50,125 nucleotides of DNA from Thermotalea metallivorans (GTDB taxonomy: Bacteria > Bacillota > Clostridia > Peptostreptococcales > Thermotaleaceae): NCBI RefSeq assembly GCF_001562415.1, contig NZ_LOEE01000061.1, positions 1 through 50,125 of the forward strand. The letters are read 5' to 3'. The notes beneath the pieces were generated by a model that saw only the letters and a program-made list of their open reading frames with translations, did no database searches and was not told where the DNA came from. Positions within the stretch are counted from its first letter, which is position 1. Every line of letters starts with the position of its first letter. Of the stretch, positions 41,319-49,690 are shown piece after piece. Made by a program: the position numbers and the translations under genes.

Positions 41319-41427
41319 AGTGGTTATCCCCCTGGTAACCTCGATAATATAATCTCTATTCCCAATACCCCTTTTGAACGTAAACCAGCAAAAATACCAG
41401 TCACCGTAGACTGGTATTTTTGTTTTT
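41319..41427 (+). ncRNA. Candidate C-rich small regulatory RNA
   Basis: A predicted transcript of about 105-110 bases between a near-consensus promoter and a strong terminator. A small 5' hairpin (GGTTA / TAACC, 41322-41340) exposes TCCCCCT in its loop. A region predicted single-stranded then carries TTCCCAATACCCCTTTTG (41359-41376). The 3' end is the terminator. Exposed C-rich motifs are the seed type of Firmicutes RNAs such as RsaE/RoxS that pair with Shine-Dalgarno sequences. There is no ribosome binding site. It is convergent with the GHKL kinase gene. Confidence 0.55.
41390..41427. terminator. Bidirectional terminator (small RNA and GHKL kinase)
   Basis: A 13-bp perfect stem AAAAATACCAGTC / GACTGGTATTTTT with loop ACCGTA. 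Followed on the plus strand by GTTTTT, and on the minus strand it lies just after the kinase stop codon. Confidence 0.88.
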
Positions 41428-41433
41428 CAGGGA

Positions 41434-42285
41434 TCAAAACTTATAAAATTCTACTGCAAACAGGGTTTCCTTTTCATCACTTTTCACTTCAACTTTGCCT
41501 TGGTTTTCCTCTACATACTTTTTGCAAATACTTAATCCCAGTCCCTGTCCTTTCTCTCCTTTCGTTGTAAATCCTGTTAAAAATATTTTGTCTAGGTTCT
41601 CCTTGGGTATGGACTTACCTGTATTTCTTATATAAAAAAGATATTTAAACTTGGTTTCCTTCAATTCTACAATAATTTTTCCTCCTTCTTCGTCTTCCTC
41701 CATGCAAGCGTCCATGGCATTATCAATAATATTACCCAAAATGCTGACTAGCTTCCAAGGCTCTATTTTCATATTTCTTAAATTTGTTTCATTAATTAAT
41801 TCAAAAGGAATCTGACGGGTCTTTGCCATATTTATTTTTGACTGCAGCAGGGCATCTACTTCCAGCATGCCTGTGCTCACTTTGATATTGACATCATAGA
41901 CTTCTTGATAAATCTTTTCGATATAGCTTTTCAATGCCTGAAATTCCTCCATATCCGCCAAATGGCGGATTACGTGAAGATGGTTTAAAAAGTCATGTCT
42001 TTGGCTTCTTTGAAGATCATTGAATGCATAAATATTTTTTAAATTTAGCTGCTGTATTTCATATTCTTTTTCTATTTTCAACACCTCAAATATTCTTCGA
42101 TTCATATAAATTCCCAATATACTTAACAGGATAATCAATATCCCCAAAGCAATATTCAATGGATATGCTGCGGCCGGCGTAAATTGTTCTCTCTCCATAA
42201 AGAAAGTATAAAAAATAAATATGCCCAATAGCATCAACTGTGCAATATCATACACAATGAAAGCAATCAAATTTTTATTTCTCAT
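41434..42285 (-). CDS. GHKL sensor histidine kinase (AgrC/CitA-like)
   Basis: A 283-residue kinase with two N-terminal transmembrane helices, a coiled linker, the phosphoacceptor motif QRHDFLNHLHVI (Spo0B-type) and a GHKL ATPase domain with NIIDNAMDAC (N box), NTGKSIPKENLDKIF and TTKGEKGQGLGLSICKKYVE. The short sensor without an extracellular domain suggests a membrane signal. ATG 42283-42285 is chosen because AAGGTG lies six bases upstream; an earlier ATG overlaps the regulator stop. It is coupled to the LytTR regulator upstream. No agrB/agrD genes are adjacent. Confidence 0.88.
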   Translation of the reverse strand: MRNKNLIAFIVYDIAQLMLLGIFIFYTFFMEREQFTPAAAYPLNIALGILIILLSILGIYMNRRIFEVLKIEKEYEIQQLNLKNIYAFNDLQRSQRHDFLNHLHVIRHLADMEEFQALKSYIEKIYQEVYDVNIKVSTGMLEVDALLQSKINMAKTRQIPFELINETNLRNMKIEPWKLVSILGNIIDNAMDACMEEDEEGGKIIVELKETKFKYLFYIRNTGKSIPKENLDKIFLTGFTTKGEKGQGLGLSICKKYVEENQGKVEVKSDEKETLFAVEFYKF

Positions 42286-42289
42286 TTTT

Positions 42290-43012
42290 TCACCTTGCAT
42301 TTATATTTTCAGCCCTATGAATCATTTCATCCAATAATTCCTTTGATACGCAGGCCGTCTTATCCGTGCTGTCAAAATAGATACTGTAGGAAGTTCTCGT
42401 CAATGGCCGAACGCTGCGGATTCTATCCAGATTTACAATAAAGGATTTATGTGTTCGCATAAAGCGTTGATCCAACTGTTCACCGATTTCATTCAGACTT
42501 TCATTGCTATCTATTTCCTCATGGGTTGTATAAATAAATATCTTTCTATTCCTTGCTTCAATGAACAAAATATCACTGGTCTTGATATATCGTTTGTTTC
42601 TATTGCTAATAATGGACACGAGCCTATCCTCATCATCCTTCCTTTTTCCCAACATCCCCTTGATTCTTTCCATTGTCCGGATCATTCTTTCTTTGTCATA
42701 AGGCTTCTGTATGTAATCCATGGCATAAACATCAAAGGCCTCTCTTCGATACTCCTTATATCCTGTTGCAAAAATCAGATGCACATGCGGATTGCTTTTT
42801 CTTATTTCCCGTGCCGCCTCGATTCCGTTGATGCCGGGAATATCAATATCAATAAATATAACATCGGGATTTAGCTGTAGGGAATAGTCTAAGAGCTCTA
42901 TTCCATTTTTCGCCTCCCCCACAATTTTTACATAGGACAACCCCTCCAAAATTTTTTTCATCATTCTTCTCATTTCCTCTTGATCATCTGCAATCAATAC
43001 CCTCACAATCAT
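42290..43012 (-). CDS. LytTR-family response regulator
   Basis: A 240-residue regulator: receiver domain with LIADDQEEMRRMMKK, the phospho-aspartate D55 (VIFIDIDIPG) and the KPYDKERM lysine, then a LytTR DNA-binding domain with ILFIEARNRKIFIYTT and MRTHKSFIVNLDRIRSVRPL. Such regulators bind direct repeats at promoters. ATG 43010-43012 has GAGGTG six bases upstream; the formal GTG three codons earlier overlaps that site. It forms an operon with the GHKL kinase; the regulon is not evident. Confidence 0.9.
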   Translation of the reverse strand: MIVRVLIADDQEEMRRMMKKILEGLSYVKIVGEAKNGIELLDYSLQLNPDVIFIDIDIPGINGIEAAREIRKSNPHVHLIFATGYKEYRREAFDVYAMDYIQKPYDKERMIRTMERIKGMLGKRKDDEDRLVSIISNRNKRYIKTSDILFIEARNRKIFIYTTHEEIDSNESLNEIGEQLDQRFMRTHKSFIVNLDRIRSVRPLTRTSYSIYFDSTDKTACVSKELLDEMIHRAENINAR

Positions 43013-43107
43013 GCTGAACACCTCACCGCTGTCTATATTCTATTATCCATCTCTTCAATCCTTCCTGCATTATTGTCGTAAACAAATTTTGTAGCAATAA
43101 TAACGGA

Positions 43108-43136
43108 TTGACAATATAATTTTTTACATATATGCT
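43108..43136 (+). promoter_or_regulatory. Promoter of the asparaginase gene
   Basis: TTGACA (43108-43113), 17 bases, TATGCT (43131-43136), about 40 bases before the ATG. Confidence 0.7.
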
Positions 43137-43176
43137 TTAAATATATTCAAGTTATCTAAACATAGGAGGTAGTCAT

Positions 43177-44175
43177 ATGCCCAATTCTTATAAAGTAGCC
43201 GTCGTATTTACCGGCGGTACCATATCTATGAAGATAGATCCCCGCATCGCCGCTGCAATTCCGGCACTATCCAGCGAAGAAATCATGTCCATGGTAACCA
43301 ATATCGACAAGATTGCCGATATCGAAATCATCAATTTTGACAGAATTCCCGGTCCCCACATGACTCCTGAACGGATGATGGATTTATCAAAAACAGTAAA
43401 GAATTTAGTAGCAAGAGAAGATATCACCGGTGTGGTCATAACCCATGGTACAGATTCTCTGGAGGAAACTGCATATCTTCTTGATTTGAATATCAATACA
43501 CCCAAGCCCATCGTCGTCGTTGGAGCAATGAGGAGCGGTTCAGAGCTAGGCTACGATGGCCCCAGCAATCTTTCGGCCGCCATATGTACCGCCGTTTCCG
43601 AACAAGCTAAAAATAAAGGCGTTTTGGTGGTCATGAACAATGAAGTAAATGCTGCCAGCGAAGTTACCAAGACCCATACTTTAAGTTTGGACACATTTAA
43701 ATCTCTGGAATTCGGTCCTTTAGGCATCGTGGACAATGATGAAGTTATCTTTTACAGAGATATTACTAAACATCATCACATCATTACCGATTCCATTGAA
43801 ACAAGGGTGGATTTGATCAAATGTGCTGTCGGCATGGATGACCGACTGATGCGATTTTGCGTTGATTCAGGCGCCAAAGGATTAGTCATTGAAGCCATGG
43901 GCCGCGGGAATATCCCTCCGGCTATGGTCCCTGGAGTAAAATATGCCATTGACCAAGGGGTAGTCATCGTAATGGTCTCCCGGTGTCCTATGGGCAGAGT
44001 TTTGGATACTTACGGCTACGAAGGTGCCGGTAGAACCCTGAGAAATCTGGGTGTTATTTTCGGTGGCAATTTGCCCGGTCAGAAGGCTAGGATTAAGCTC
44101 ATGCTGGCCCTCAGTATTACCTCAGACAAAAATACAATCAAGGACATGTTTGAAAAAGGTTTTTATAGCAAGTAG
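43177..44175 (+). CDS. ansA: L-asparaginase
   Basis: A 332-residue type I/II asparaginase hydrolysing asparagine to aspartate and ammonia. Active-site motif 1 is FTGGTIS with Thr12; motif 2 is VITHGTDSLEETAYLLD with the second Thr and Asp; AMRSGSELGYDGPSNL and RGNIPPAM follow. There is no signal peptide, so the enzyme is cytoplasmic. AGGAGGTAGT lies directly before the ATG. It is monocistronic, with its own promoter and a terminator. Confidence 0.92.
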   Translation: MPNSYKVAVVFTGGTISMKIDPRIAAAIPALSSEEIMSMVTNIDKIADIEIINFDRIPGPHMTPERMMDLSKTVKNLVAREDITGVVITHGTDSLEETAYLLDLNINTPKPIVVVGAMRSGSELGYDGPSNLSAAICTAVSEQAKNKGVLVVMNNEVNAASEVTKTHTLSLDTFKSLEFGPLGIVDNDEVIFYRDITKHHHIITDSIETRVDLIKCAVGMDDRLMRFCVDSGAKGLVIEAMGRGNIPPAMVPGVKYAIDQGVVIVMVSRCPMGRVLDTYGYEGAGRTLRNLGVIFGGNLPGQKARIKLMLALSITSDKNTIKDMFEKGFYSK

Positions 44176-44176
44176 A

Positions 44177-44210
44177 TAAAAAAGCAGGTCTCTCATAGGC
44201 CTGCTTCTTT
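44177..44210 (+). terminator. Terminator after the asparaginase gene
   Basis: AAGCAGG / CCTGCTT with an 11-base loop, followed by CTTT and preceded by six A. It lies between convergent genes. Confidence 0.65.
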
Positions 44211-45267
44211 ATGCAATTACTTCAACAATCTCATATTGAGAATTTGTTAGTAAATCAATAAATTTATCGTTCACCTTTACCAGGGGCCTGGTAGGCATTT
44301 GCTTGTTTAATAAGACAATCTCGCCCACCTCACCGGAGTTCAGTTTTACAATATTGCCTACATAATACCTGGAGATATTTTCAAGGAATGTGCCGACAAT
44401 AAAAGGGTCTAGAATCCCAAAACTATTTTCTGCGATATATTCAGCCACCTTAAAGGGCGATTCCTTTGACCGATACATCCGCTGAGAAGTCATGGCATCA
44501 AAAACATCTGCCACGGCAATAATTTTTGCAAATTCATGAATCTTATCTCCCTTTATGCCTAAAGGATACCCGCTTCCATCCATTCGCTCATGATGCTGCA
44601 GTACTCCGCAGCATATGTCAAAGGAAATCCCCACGGTTGTCTTCAATATTTCATAGCCATAGGTCGTATGTTTTTTCACAATCTCAAATTCCTCTTCTGT
44701 CAGGACTGTGGGTTTATTAATAATTTCCTCAGGTATTTTTGATTTTCCTATATCATGAAACATGGCAGCAATCGTTAAGTTCTCCAGATCCTTCTCGCCA
44801 TAATGCAACCATTTTCCAATCATTGCTGAAAGTATTCCTACATTCATAGAATGTCTGAAAGTATAGGCATCAGTGGATTCAACCTGCCTTAGTCTCCCCA
44901 ATATGTTATTGCTCTTCACAACTTCCTTCAACAGAGGCATGACGAATTTTCCCACGACCTCATGTTCAATTTTATTGCCCAATCCTATCTGTTGATACAT
45001 ATTTTTAAATTGATCTATCGTCTGGACATATTCTTTGTTGAACTGTCTATCCACTATTATAACAGAGGAGTGCCGTTCCTTTTCCTGCACAGCTTCTTCG
45101 GTCTTTTCCATCACATATATATAGGATATATCAAGTTTTTTCAGGCTTTCGATATGTCTGTCGGAAAGTACGGTCCCACCAGTCAAAAACACAATATCGT
45201 ATTTTCCTGCAATATCTTCAGCCAAAATCATACCTTCTTGAAGATCTTGAGTTCTTACCAAGCGCAT
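44209..45267 (-). CDS. HD-GYP domain protein (second copy)
   Basis: A 352-residue paralogue of the protein at 5908-6972, with the same layout: MRLVRTQDLQEGMILAEDIA at the N terminus, AAMFHDIGKSKIPEEIINKP for the metal site and LQHHERMDGSGYPLGIKGDK for the GYP signature. The predicted activity is hydrolysis of cyclic di-GMP. ATG 45265-45267 follows AAGGTGAG at good spacing; a GTG three codons upstream overlaps the site. Both copies share the C-terminal phrase PTRP followed by a valine-rich strand. No diguanylate cyclase is nearby. Confidence 0.85.
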   Translation of the reverse strand: MRLVRTQDLQEGMILAEDIAGKYDIVFLTGGTVLSDRHIESLKKLDISYIYVMEKTEEAVQEKERHSSVIIVDRQFNKEYVQTIDQFKNMYQQIGLGNKIEHEVVGKFVMPLLKEVVKSNNILGRLRQVESTDAYTFRHSMNVGILSAMIGKWLHYGEKDLENLTIAAMFHDIGKSKIPEEIINKPTVLTEEEFEIVKKHTTYGYEILKTTVGISFDICCGVLQHHERMDGSGYPLGIKGDKIHEFAKIIAVADVFDAMTSQRMYRSKESPFKVAEYIAENSFGILDPFIVGTFLENISRYYVGNIVKLNSGEVGEIVLLNKQMPTRPLVKVNDKFIDLLTNSQYEIVEVIA

Positions 45268-45382
45268 TCTGCTCACCTTCCTGCTGTTATAATAGTCTAT
45301 TTTTATAAAGCATTTTCATGTTTTTATGCTGTACTCATTATTCTACAAAAAAACGCATTTTCCTTCATCCTCTTTGTAAAAA

Positions 45383-45742
45383 TTATACAATTTTATTTCC
45401 GCAGTTGGGACAATACTTGGAATATTCCCGAATATCCATATGGCAGTTTGAACACTGGCGGATTCCTTTGATTTCGTTGATCTCCGAAGTCAATCGATGT
45501 ATTCTGTGATACATTTGCTCAATTTCTTTGCACTTTTCACGCAACTGCATGGTGCTGGTTTCATCCCCCAGATAATTTCTATATACCATTTCCCCTATGA
45601 AAATCTTTGCTTCGAGAATTTCCTCTTCCAACCGTTTGATCTCCATCTTGATTTCGGTAATTTCCAGCAGTTCATCAGTCTTTTGCGACAATATCTTTGT
45701 CCCTTCCGATACCTTCGTCATCAATTTTTCCATAAAATCCAT
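45383..45742 (-). CDS. Small coiled-coil protein with C-terminal zinc ribbon
   Basis: A 119-residue protein. Residues 1-90 form a coiled coil (KMEIKRLEEEILEAKIFIGE, LREKCKEIEQMYHRIHRLTS). The C terminus QCSNCHMDIREYSKYCPNCGNKI is a zinc ribbon with two CxxC pairs. Such proteins are common in Clostridia but lack a defined role; interaction with nucleic acids or other proteins is possible. It follows the 489-residue gene on the same strand after a terminator-like hairpin. Confidence 0.75.
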   Translation of the reverse strand: MDFMEKLMTKVSEGTKILSQKTDELLEITEIKMEIKRLEEEILEAKIFIGEMVYRNYLGDETSTMQLREKCKEIEQMYHRIHRLTSEINEIKGIRQCSNCHMDIREYSKYCPNCGNKIV

Positions 45743-45802
45743 CGGCTATCCCCTCCTTGTTTTTATTATATTCAGTAAAAATACAAAGGGACGTTTTTTC
45801 AT

Positions 45803-45840
45803 AGAAAAAGGCAGCCCCTTGCCCATCATGGAAGCTGCCA
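45803..45840 (-). terminator. Terminator after the 489-residue gene
   Basis: On the minus strand GGCAGC / GCTGCC with an 18-base loop containing further pairing, followed by five T. Confidence 0.6.
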
Positions 45841-45861
45841 GCATCTATTTCTCTCTTACAT

Positions 45862-47331
45862 TTATTTTGTCTTTTCCATATCATTTTCTATGACTTGGTA
45901 AACCTTGGCTGCCACCCAAGCTTTTTCTCCGGCAGTAGTGTTAAATTCCAGAGAACTCTTTAGATAATCAAAAAATTCCTCAGGAGATGGAAAAGGCATC
46001 GGAAGTACAGAAAGAAATTTCCTCATTCTGGCCCTTCTAAAATCTGTAGACATCTCTTGTATATTCTTTTGTAGGAAATGAATAAAGGCTTCTACGGAAT
46101 CCTCCTGATTCGAGCATCCACCCGATGAAGAAACATTTCCTATGAGCCAATCATATTCCTCATGTTCAAAATCGTTGGCAATCGCCATGACACCCTTAGA
46201 AATCTCCAAATAGTTTTTCAATAGTGGATTGAGTTCTCCTTCTAGTTTTGCTATACATCTATGAAAAACTTCACTAAAATCCTTCGCATTTTCATATAAA
46301 TCCTTTGCCTTCCCTCGGCAAACCTCATAAAGGGCTTCCAATTTTTCAACCGTAGCCGCTGTTGTTTCCTTTCCCTCCACCAGCCTTTTCACCTCGGTAA
46401 ACCGCTTATAGATATCCGGAATCACCAGCTCCCCTTCCAATACTTTTTCAAAATCCTTAAACTTTATTTCATGAAGCACCAGAATTCGATTCGTCATGGA
46501 ACAGTAGGATTGAAACGTTTGTACTAACCCAGCGGCATGGTCCAGGATAAAACCTGATTCCTTTTGCATTTTCCGCAACTCTTCCTCAGATAAATTCCTA
46601 TAATCGGTTTTTTTGAGTCCTTCTATTGTCTCATAGATTTTCCGAAACCCTTGTCCGTAAAGGGGGTAAACGCTGCCATCAAAATGTTCCCTGTATCTTT
46701 GCAGAATTGTTGACCATCCCTTTGCCGGAGAATCTTTTTTGACCCTTCTTAAAATCTGCTCTACCCGTTCTAAAAAAAGTTGTTTTGTCATTCGAAAGGG
46801 CAATACTGCCAAAATCCGACTCATTTTATATGGAATTTTTTCCATATCCACGGATAAATAGCGGCCTACGTCTTTATAAAACACCTGCAAATCAATCCTC
46901 TGAGTCTCCTTCTCTTCCAACCTCTTTCCCGCTAATTTGTCGGCAACAATTTCATCTATATAACTGCACTCCGTATAATAAGCTGATAATAAGCGAATAT
47001 ACTGTACAATTTCTTTCCTCAATTCTTTAATGTCAATAATTCTTTCTTCAAAATTTCCCAATATGCTGGGCAGTTCACCCACAAAAGCCATCAATTTTTT
47101 ATAAACAGCTTCCACATTTTCATCAATGGGAATCCCATTTTTCACCGCATAATGATATTGTCCCATCCCTAGGGTCGCTTCCTGAAACAATTCCACATAG
47201 GAAATCATCCCTACATTGTTCATTTGTTTTTGAAAAATCTCCTCAGCTATGGAAAATAAACCTTCTTTGTCCTCCCCCTCTGTCTTTTTTAACTGTTCCT
47301 CTATTTTCAATAACTCCTTGTTCATTGGCAT
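45862..47331 (-). CDS. Hypothetical protein, 489 residues
   Basis: A long, highly charged, predicted all-helical protein without signal peptide or membrane segment. Recognisable features are the Lys/Glu-rich start (NKELLKIEEQLKKTEGEDKE), FRMTKQLFLERVEQILRRVK in the middle and a C-terminal SVLPMPFPSPEEFFDYLKSS. I do not recognise a family. ATG 47329-47331 lies seven bases after AAGGAGG, so the start is firm and the gene well supported. It is divergent from the YprB-like exonuclease and upstream of a zinc-ribbon protein. Confidence 0.8.
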   Translation of the reverse strand: MPMNKELLKIEEQLKKTEGEDKEGLFSIAEEIFQKQMNNVGMISYVELFQEATLGMGQYHYAVKNGIPIDENVEAVYKKLMAFVGELPSILGNFEERIIDIKELRKEIVQYIRLLSAYYTECSYIDEIVADKLAGKRLEEKETQRIDLQVFYKDVGRYLSVDMEKIPYKMSRILAVLPFRMTKQLFLERVEQILRRVKKDSPAKGWSTILQRYREHFDGSVYPLYGQGFRKIYETIEGLKKTDYRNLSEEELRKMQKESGFILDHAAGLVQTFQSYCSMTNRILVLHEIKFKDFEKVLEGELVIPDIYKRFTEVKRLVEGKETTAATVEKLEALYEVCRGKAKDLYENAKDFSEVFHRCIAKLEGELNPLLKNYLEISKGVMAIANDFEHEEYDWLIGNVSSSGGCSNQEDSVEAFIHFLQKNIQEMSTDFRRARMRKFLSVLPMPFPSPEEFFDYLKSSLEFNTTAGEKAWVAAKVYQVIENDMEKTK

Positions 47332-47513
47332 AGATCATCCTCCTTGCGTGCCATTTTTCCTTTTTGCCACCATGGGCATAATACCTACATTATACCACAG
47401 GCCCCATCAGAAAATCCAATCGCAGATCCAAAAGGAAGGAAAAAGGTCTTCCATATTCGGCGGATCTATTGTAATATAATTACATGCTTGCATATTGATT
47501 GGAGGTGATCCTT

Positions 47514-48524
47514 TTGGAAATCATCAATTACCACCTTGACGAAAAACTGCACCTGCCCAAGAATTATTTGTCTGTTTTTCAAGATCTTTCCTTTGCTATG
47601 TTTGATATAGAAACCACAGGATTGAATCCTGAATACAGCCAAGTCATTCTCATTGGCATTCTATACGTCCAGGAAGAAAGGATTGCAATCCGACAACTGT
47701 TCTGCACTCACAGAAATGAAGAAAAAATATTGCTGGAAACATTTCAAAATGAAATAAAGAATTTTGATATGCTCCTCAGCTATAATGGAGATACCTTTGA
47801 TATCCCCTTTCTGAATAAACGCTTCCAATACCATCACATTCCTTGCAAGATAGAATCCTACAAGAATTTTGATTTGCTAAGATTTGTCCGCAAACAAAAA
47901 GAAATATTGAACCTTCAGGATTGCAAGTTAAAATCTGTGGAAAAAAGCCTAGGTATTCACCGGAAAGATATCTTATCGGGCAAGGAAAGCGTTGAGCTAT
48001 ACAACCTGTTTGAAAATAATCGAAACAGCCATCTTAAAAAATTGATTTTGCTCCATAATTACGACGATCTCTACTATTTCAGCAAATGCCTGGAGATACT
48101 GGATAAAGTAAATCTAGAGGAATTTCTGCCTTCAATCCCCATTATAATCTCCATAGATGCAGAAAAAAAATGTTATGTAACCAAATGGGCGATTCAAAAC
48201 CATGCACTGCTTGTCCAAGGCTTTTATCCTCCATCTACCCGCAACTATAACCATCGGGAATATGGACTGGGATTCCATTTCAAGTTTCATCATAAGACTC
48301 AGTCCTTTGAGGCTACGATACCTTTATACAAAGGCAGCCTTTCCACAGGACTATCCTGTCTGTATATCAACCTTAACGATTTTTCTTTCTGTCACCAGAC
48401 CAAATCAAAGGAGTATCAAGTCCCAGACCATCTTGTTATCTTAAAGGAAGGAAAAAAAGAGAAAAAGCTAGAGATATGGCATTTTATGATTTCTTTTCTG
48501 AGATACATTTTGTCCGGCTTCTAA
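47514..48524 (+). CDS. YprB-like ribonuclease H-fold exonuclease
   Basis: About 336 residues. The N-terminal half is a DEDD-type 3'-5' exonuclease domain: FAMFDIETTGLNPEYSQVIL has the first DE pair, MLLSYNGDTFDIPFLNKRF has the next Asp, and LLHNYDDLYYFSKCLEILDK the last. The C-terminal part is a beta-rich region of unknown role. It resembles YprB of Bacillus, whose substrate is not known. TTG 47514-47516 is chosen because GGAGGTGAT lies eight bases upstream; the longer frame starting at 47499 overlaps that site. Confidence 0.82.
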   Translation: MEIINYHLDEKLHLPKNYLSVFQDLSFAMFDIETTGLNPEYSQVILIGILYVQEERIAIRQLFCTHRNEEKILLETFQNEIKNFDMLLSYNGDTFDIPFLNKRFQYHHIPCKIESYKNFDLLRFVRKQKEILNLQDCKLKSVEKSLGIHRKDILSGKESVELYNLFENNRNSHLKKLILLHNYDDLYYFSKCLEILDKVNLEEFLPSIPIIISIDAEKKCYVTKWAIQNHALLVQGFYPPSTRNYNHREYGLGFHFKFHHKTQSFEATIPLYKGSLSTGLSCLYINLNDFSFCHQTKSKEYQVPDHLVILKEGKKEKKLEIWHFMISFLRYILSGF

Positions 48525-48525
48525 A

Positions 48526-48568
48526 CGTAAAAACCGTGCATCTGCAATCCTAGATGCACGGTTTCATT
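48526..48568. terminator. Terminator of the tRNA operon and of the exonuclease gene
   Basis: A 13-bp perfect stem AAACCGTGCATCT / AGATGCACGGTTT with an eight-base loop. It is followed on the minus strand by TTTTACG and ends the rRNA-tRNA operon; on the plus strand it lies just after the exonuclease stop. Confidence 0.88.
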
Positions 48569-48644
48569 TGGTGCCCAGAGGCGGAATCGAACCACCGACA
48601 CGGGGATTTTCAGTCCCCTGCTCTACCGACTGAGCTATCTGGGC
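48569..48644 (-). tRNA. tRNA-Phe (GAA)
   Basis: Acceptor GCCCAGA / TCTGGGC, discriminator A, encoded CCA; anticodon loop CTGAAAA reads GAA; T arm contains GGTTCGATTCC. Last gene of the sixteen-tRNA array. Confidence 0.97.
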
Positions 48645-48650
48645 ATACCT

Positions 48651-48727
<77 letters not shown>

Positions 48728-48733
48728 TCTACC

Positions 48734-48810
48734 TGGTCGGGGTGGCAGGATTTGAACCCGCGGCCCTCTGGTCCCAAACCAGATGCGCTACCAAGCTGCG
48801 CTACACCCCG
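48734..48810 (-). tRNA. tRNA-Pro (TGG)
   Basis: Acceptor CGGGGTG / CACCCCG, anticodon loop TTTGGGA (TGG), T arm GGTTCAAATCC, encoded CCA. Confidence 0.97.
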
Positions 48811-48827
48811 TTAAAAATAACTAAAAT

Positions 48828-48903
48828 TGGCAGGGGTAGCAGGACTCGAACCCACGACATACGGTTTTGGAGACCGTCGTTCTACCAACTGAACTATACC
48901 CCT
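48828..48903 (-). tRNA. tRNA-Trp (CCA)
   Basis: Acceptor AGGGGTA / TACCCCT with discriminator G, anticodon loop CTCCAAA (CCA), encoded CCA. Confidence 0.97.
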
Positions 48904-48909
48904 GCAACA

Positions 48910-48986
48910 TGGTGGGCCTTCAGGGACTCGAACCCCGGACCTACCGGTTATGAGCCGGACGCTCTAACCAACTGAGCTAAAGGCCC
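48910..48986 (-). tRNA. tRNA with CAT anticodon (Ile2 or elongator Met)
   Basis: Acceptor GGGCCTT / AAGGCCC, anticodon loop CTCATAA, encoded CCA. The D arm and the anticodon stem GGCTCATAACC resemble tRNA-Ile2, whose C34 is modified to lysidine, but an elongator Met identity cannot be excluded. The paired first base and D arm argue against an initiator. Confidence 0.9.
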
Positions 48987-48997
48987 CTGCTTTTTTT

Positions 48998-49089
48998 TGG
49001 CGGAGAAGGCGGGATTCGAACCCGCGCACCGGTTTCCCGGTCTAACGGTTTAGCAAACCGTCCTCTTCAGCCTACTTGAGTACTTCTCC
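48998..49089 (-). tRNA. tRNA-Ser (GCT)
   Basis: Acceptor GGAGAAG / CTTCTCC, anticodon loop TTGCTAA (GCT), long variable arm typical of serine tRNAs, encoded CCA. Confidence 0.97.
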
Positions 49090-49094
49090 TTATT

Positions 49095-49183
49095 TGGCGG
49101 AGAGGGTGGGATTCGAACCCACGGCCCCTTTCGGAGTCACTGGTTTTCAAGACCAGCTCCTTAAACCCCTCGGACACCTCTCC
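49095..49183 (-). tRNA. tRNA-Ser (TGA)
   Basis: Acceptor GGAGAGG / CCTCTCC, anticodon loop CTTGAAA (TGA), long variable arm, encoded CCA. Confidence 0.97.
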
Positions 49184-49248
49184 CTATTTAGAGGCCAGAT
49201 GCATGATGCAGGAAGCAGGATAAAACCATTGTTTTTCTTGCCTCTCCC

Positions 49249-49284
49249 TTCTCGCCTCTTGCTTCTAGATTGGTGACCCATCCG
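49249..49284 (-). repeat. 36-base direct repeat spanning the tRNA-Lys 3' end, copy 1
   Basis: Identical to 49893-49928. On the minus strand it covers the end of the T arm and acceptor, CCA, then ATCTAGAAGCAAGAGGCGAG in the spacer. The purine-rich spacer unit GAAGCAAGAGGCGA looks like a dispersed intergenic repeat. Confidence 0.75.
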
Positions 49285-49346
49285 CGGCTCGAACGCGGGA
49301 CACCTTGATTAAAAGTCAAGTGCTCTACCTGCTGAGCTAATGGGTC
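49271..49346 (-). tRNA. tRNA-Lys (TTT)
   Basis: Acceptor GACCCAT / ATGGGTC, anticodon loop CTTTTAA (TTT), T arm GCGTTCGAGCC, encoded CCA. Its 3' 14 bases are identical to those of tRNA-Glu. Confidence 0.97.
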
Positions 49347-49353
49347 ATGAAAA

Positions 49354-49429
49354 TGGCTGGGGTAGCTGGACTCGAACCAACGAATGCCAGAGTCAAAGTC
49401 TGGTGCCTTACCGACTTGGCGATACCCCA
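49354..49429 (-). tRNA. tRNA-Gln (TTG)
   Basis: Acceptor TGGGGTA / TACCCCA, anticodon loop CTTTGAC (TTG), discriminator G, encoded CCA. Confidence 0.97.
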
Positions 49430-49438
49430 ATATCAATT

Positions 49439-49515
49439 TGGTGAGCCCACAGGGATTCGAACCCCGGACACACGGCTTAGAAGGCCGTTGCTCTATCCAG
49501 CTGAGCTATGGACCC
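49439..49515 (-). tRNA. tRNA-Arg (TCT)
   Basis: Anticodon loop CTTCTAA (TCT), T arm GGTTCGAATCC, encoded CCA. The acceptor GGGTCCA / TGGGCTC contains two G-U pairs. Confidence 0.96.
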
Positions 49516-49519
49516 ACGT

Positions 49520-49593
49520 TGGAGCGGATGATGGGAATCGAACCCACGCTACCAGCTTGGAAGGCTGGAGTTCTACCATTGAACTACATCCGC
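49520..49593 (-). tRNA. tRNA-Gly (TCC)
   Basis: Acceptor GCGGATG / CATCCGC with discriminator T, anticodon loop CTTCCAA (TCC), encoded CCA. Confidence 0.97.
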
Positions 49594-49598
49594 ATGGT

Positions 49599-49683
49599 TG
49601 GTGGAGGGAGGTGGATTCGAACCACCGAAAGCTGAGCTAACGGATTTACAGTCCGCCCCCTTTGGCCACTCGGGAATCCCTCC
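49599..49683 (-). tRNA. tRNA-Tyr (GTA)
   Basis: Acceptor GGAGGGA / TCCCTCC, anticodon loop CTGTAAA (GTA), long variable arm of the bacterial Tyr type, encoded CCA. Confidence 0.97.
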
Positions 49684-49690
49684 ATGGTTT

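Noticed and set aside
41313-41570. 85-codon plus-strand frame starting within the small RNA candidate
   Set aside because: It begins with TTG lacking a ribosome binding site, reads through a strong terminator and continues antisense to the GHKL kinase.
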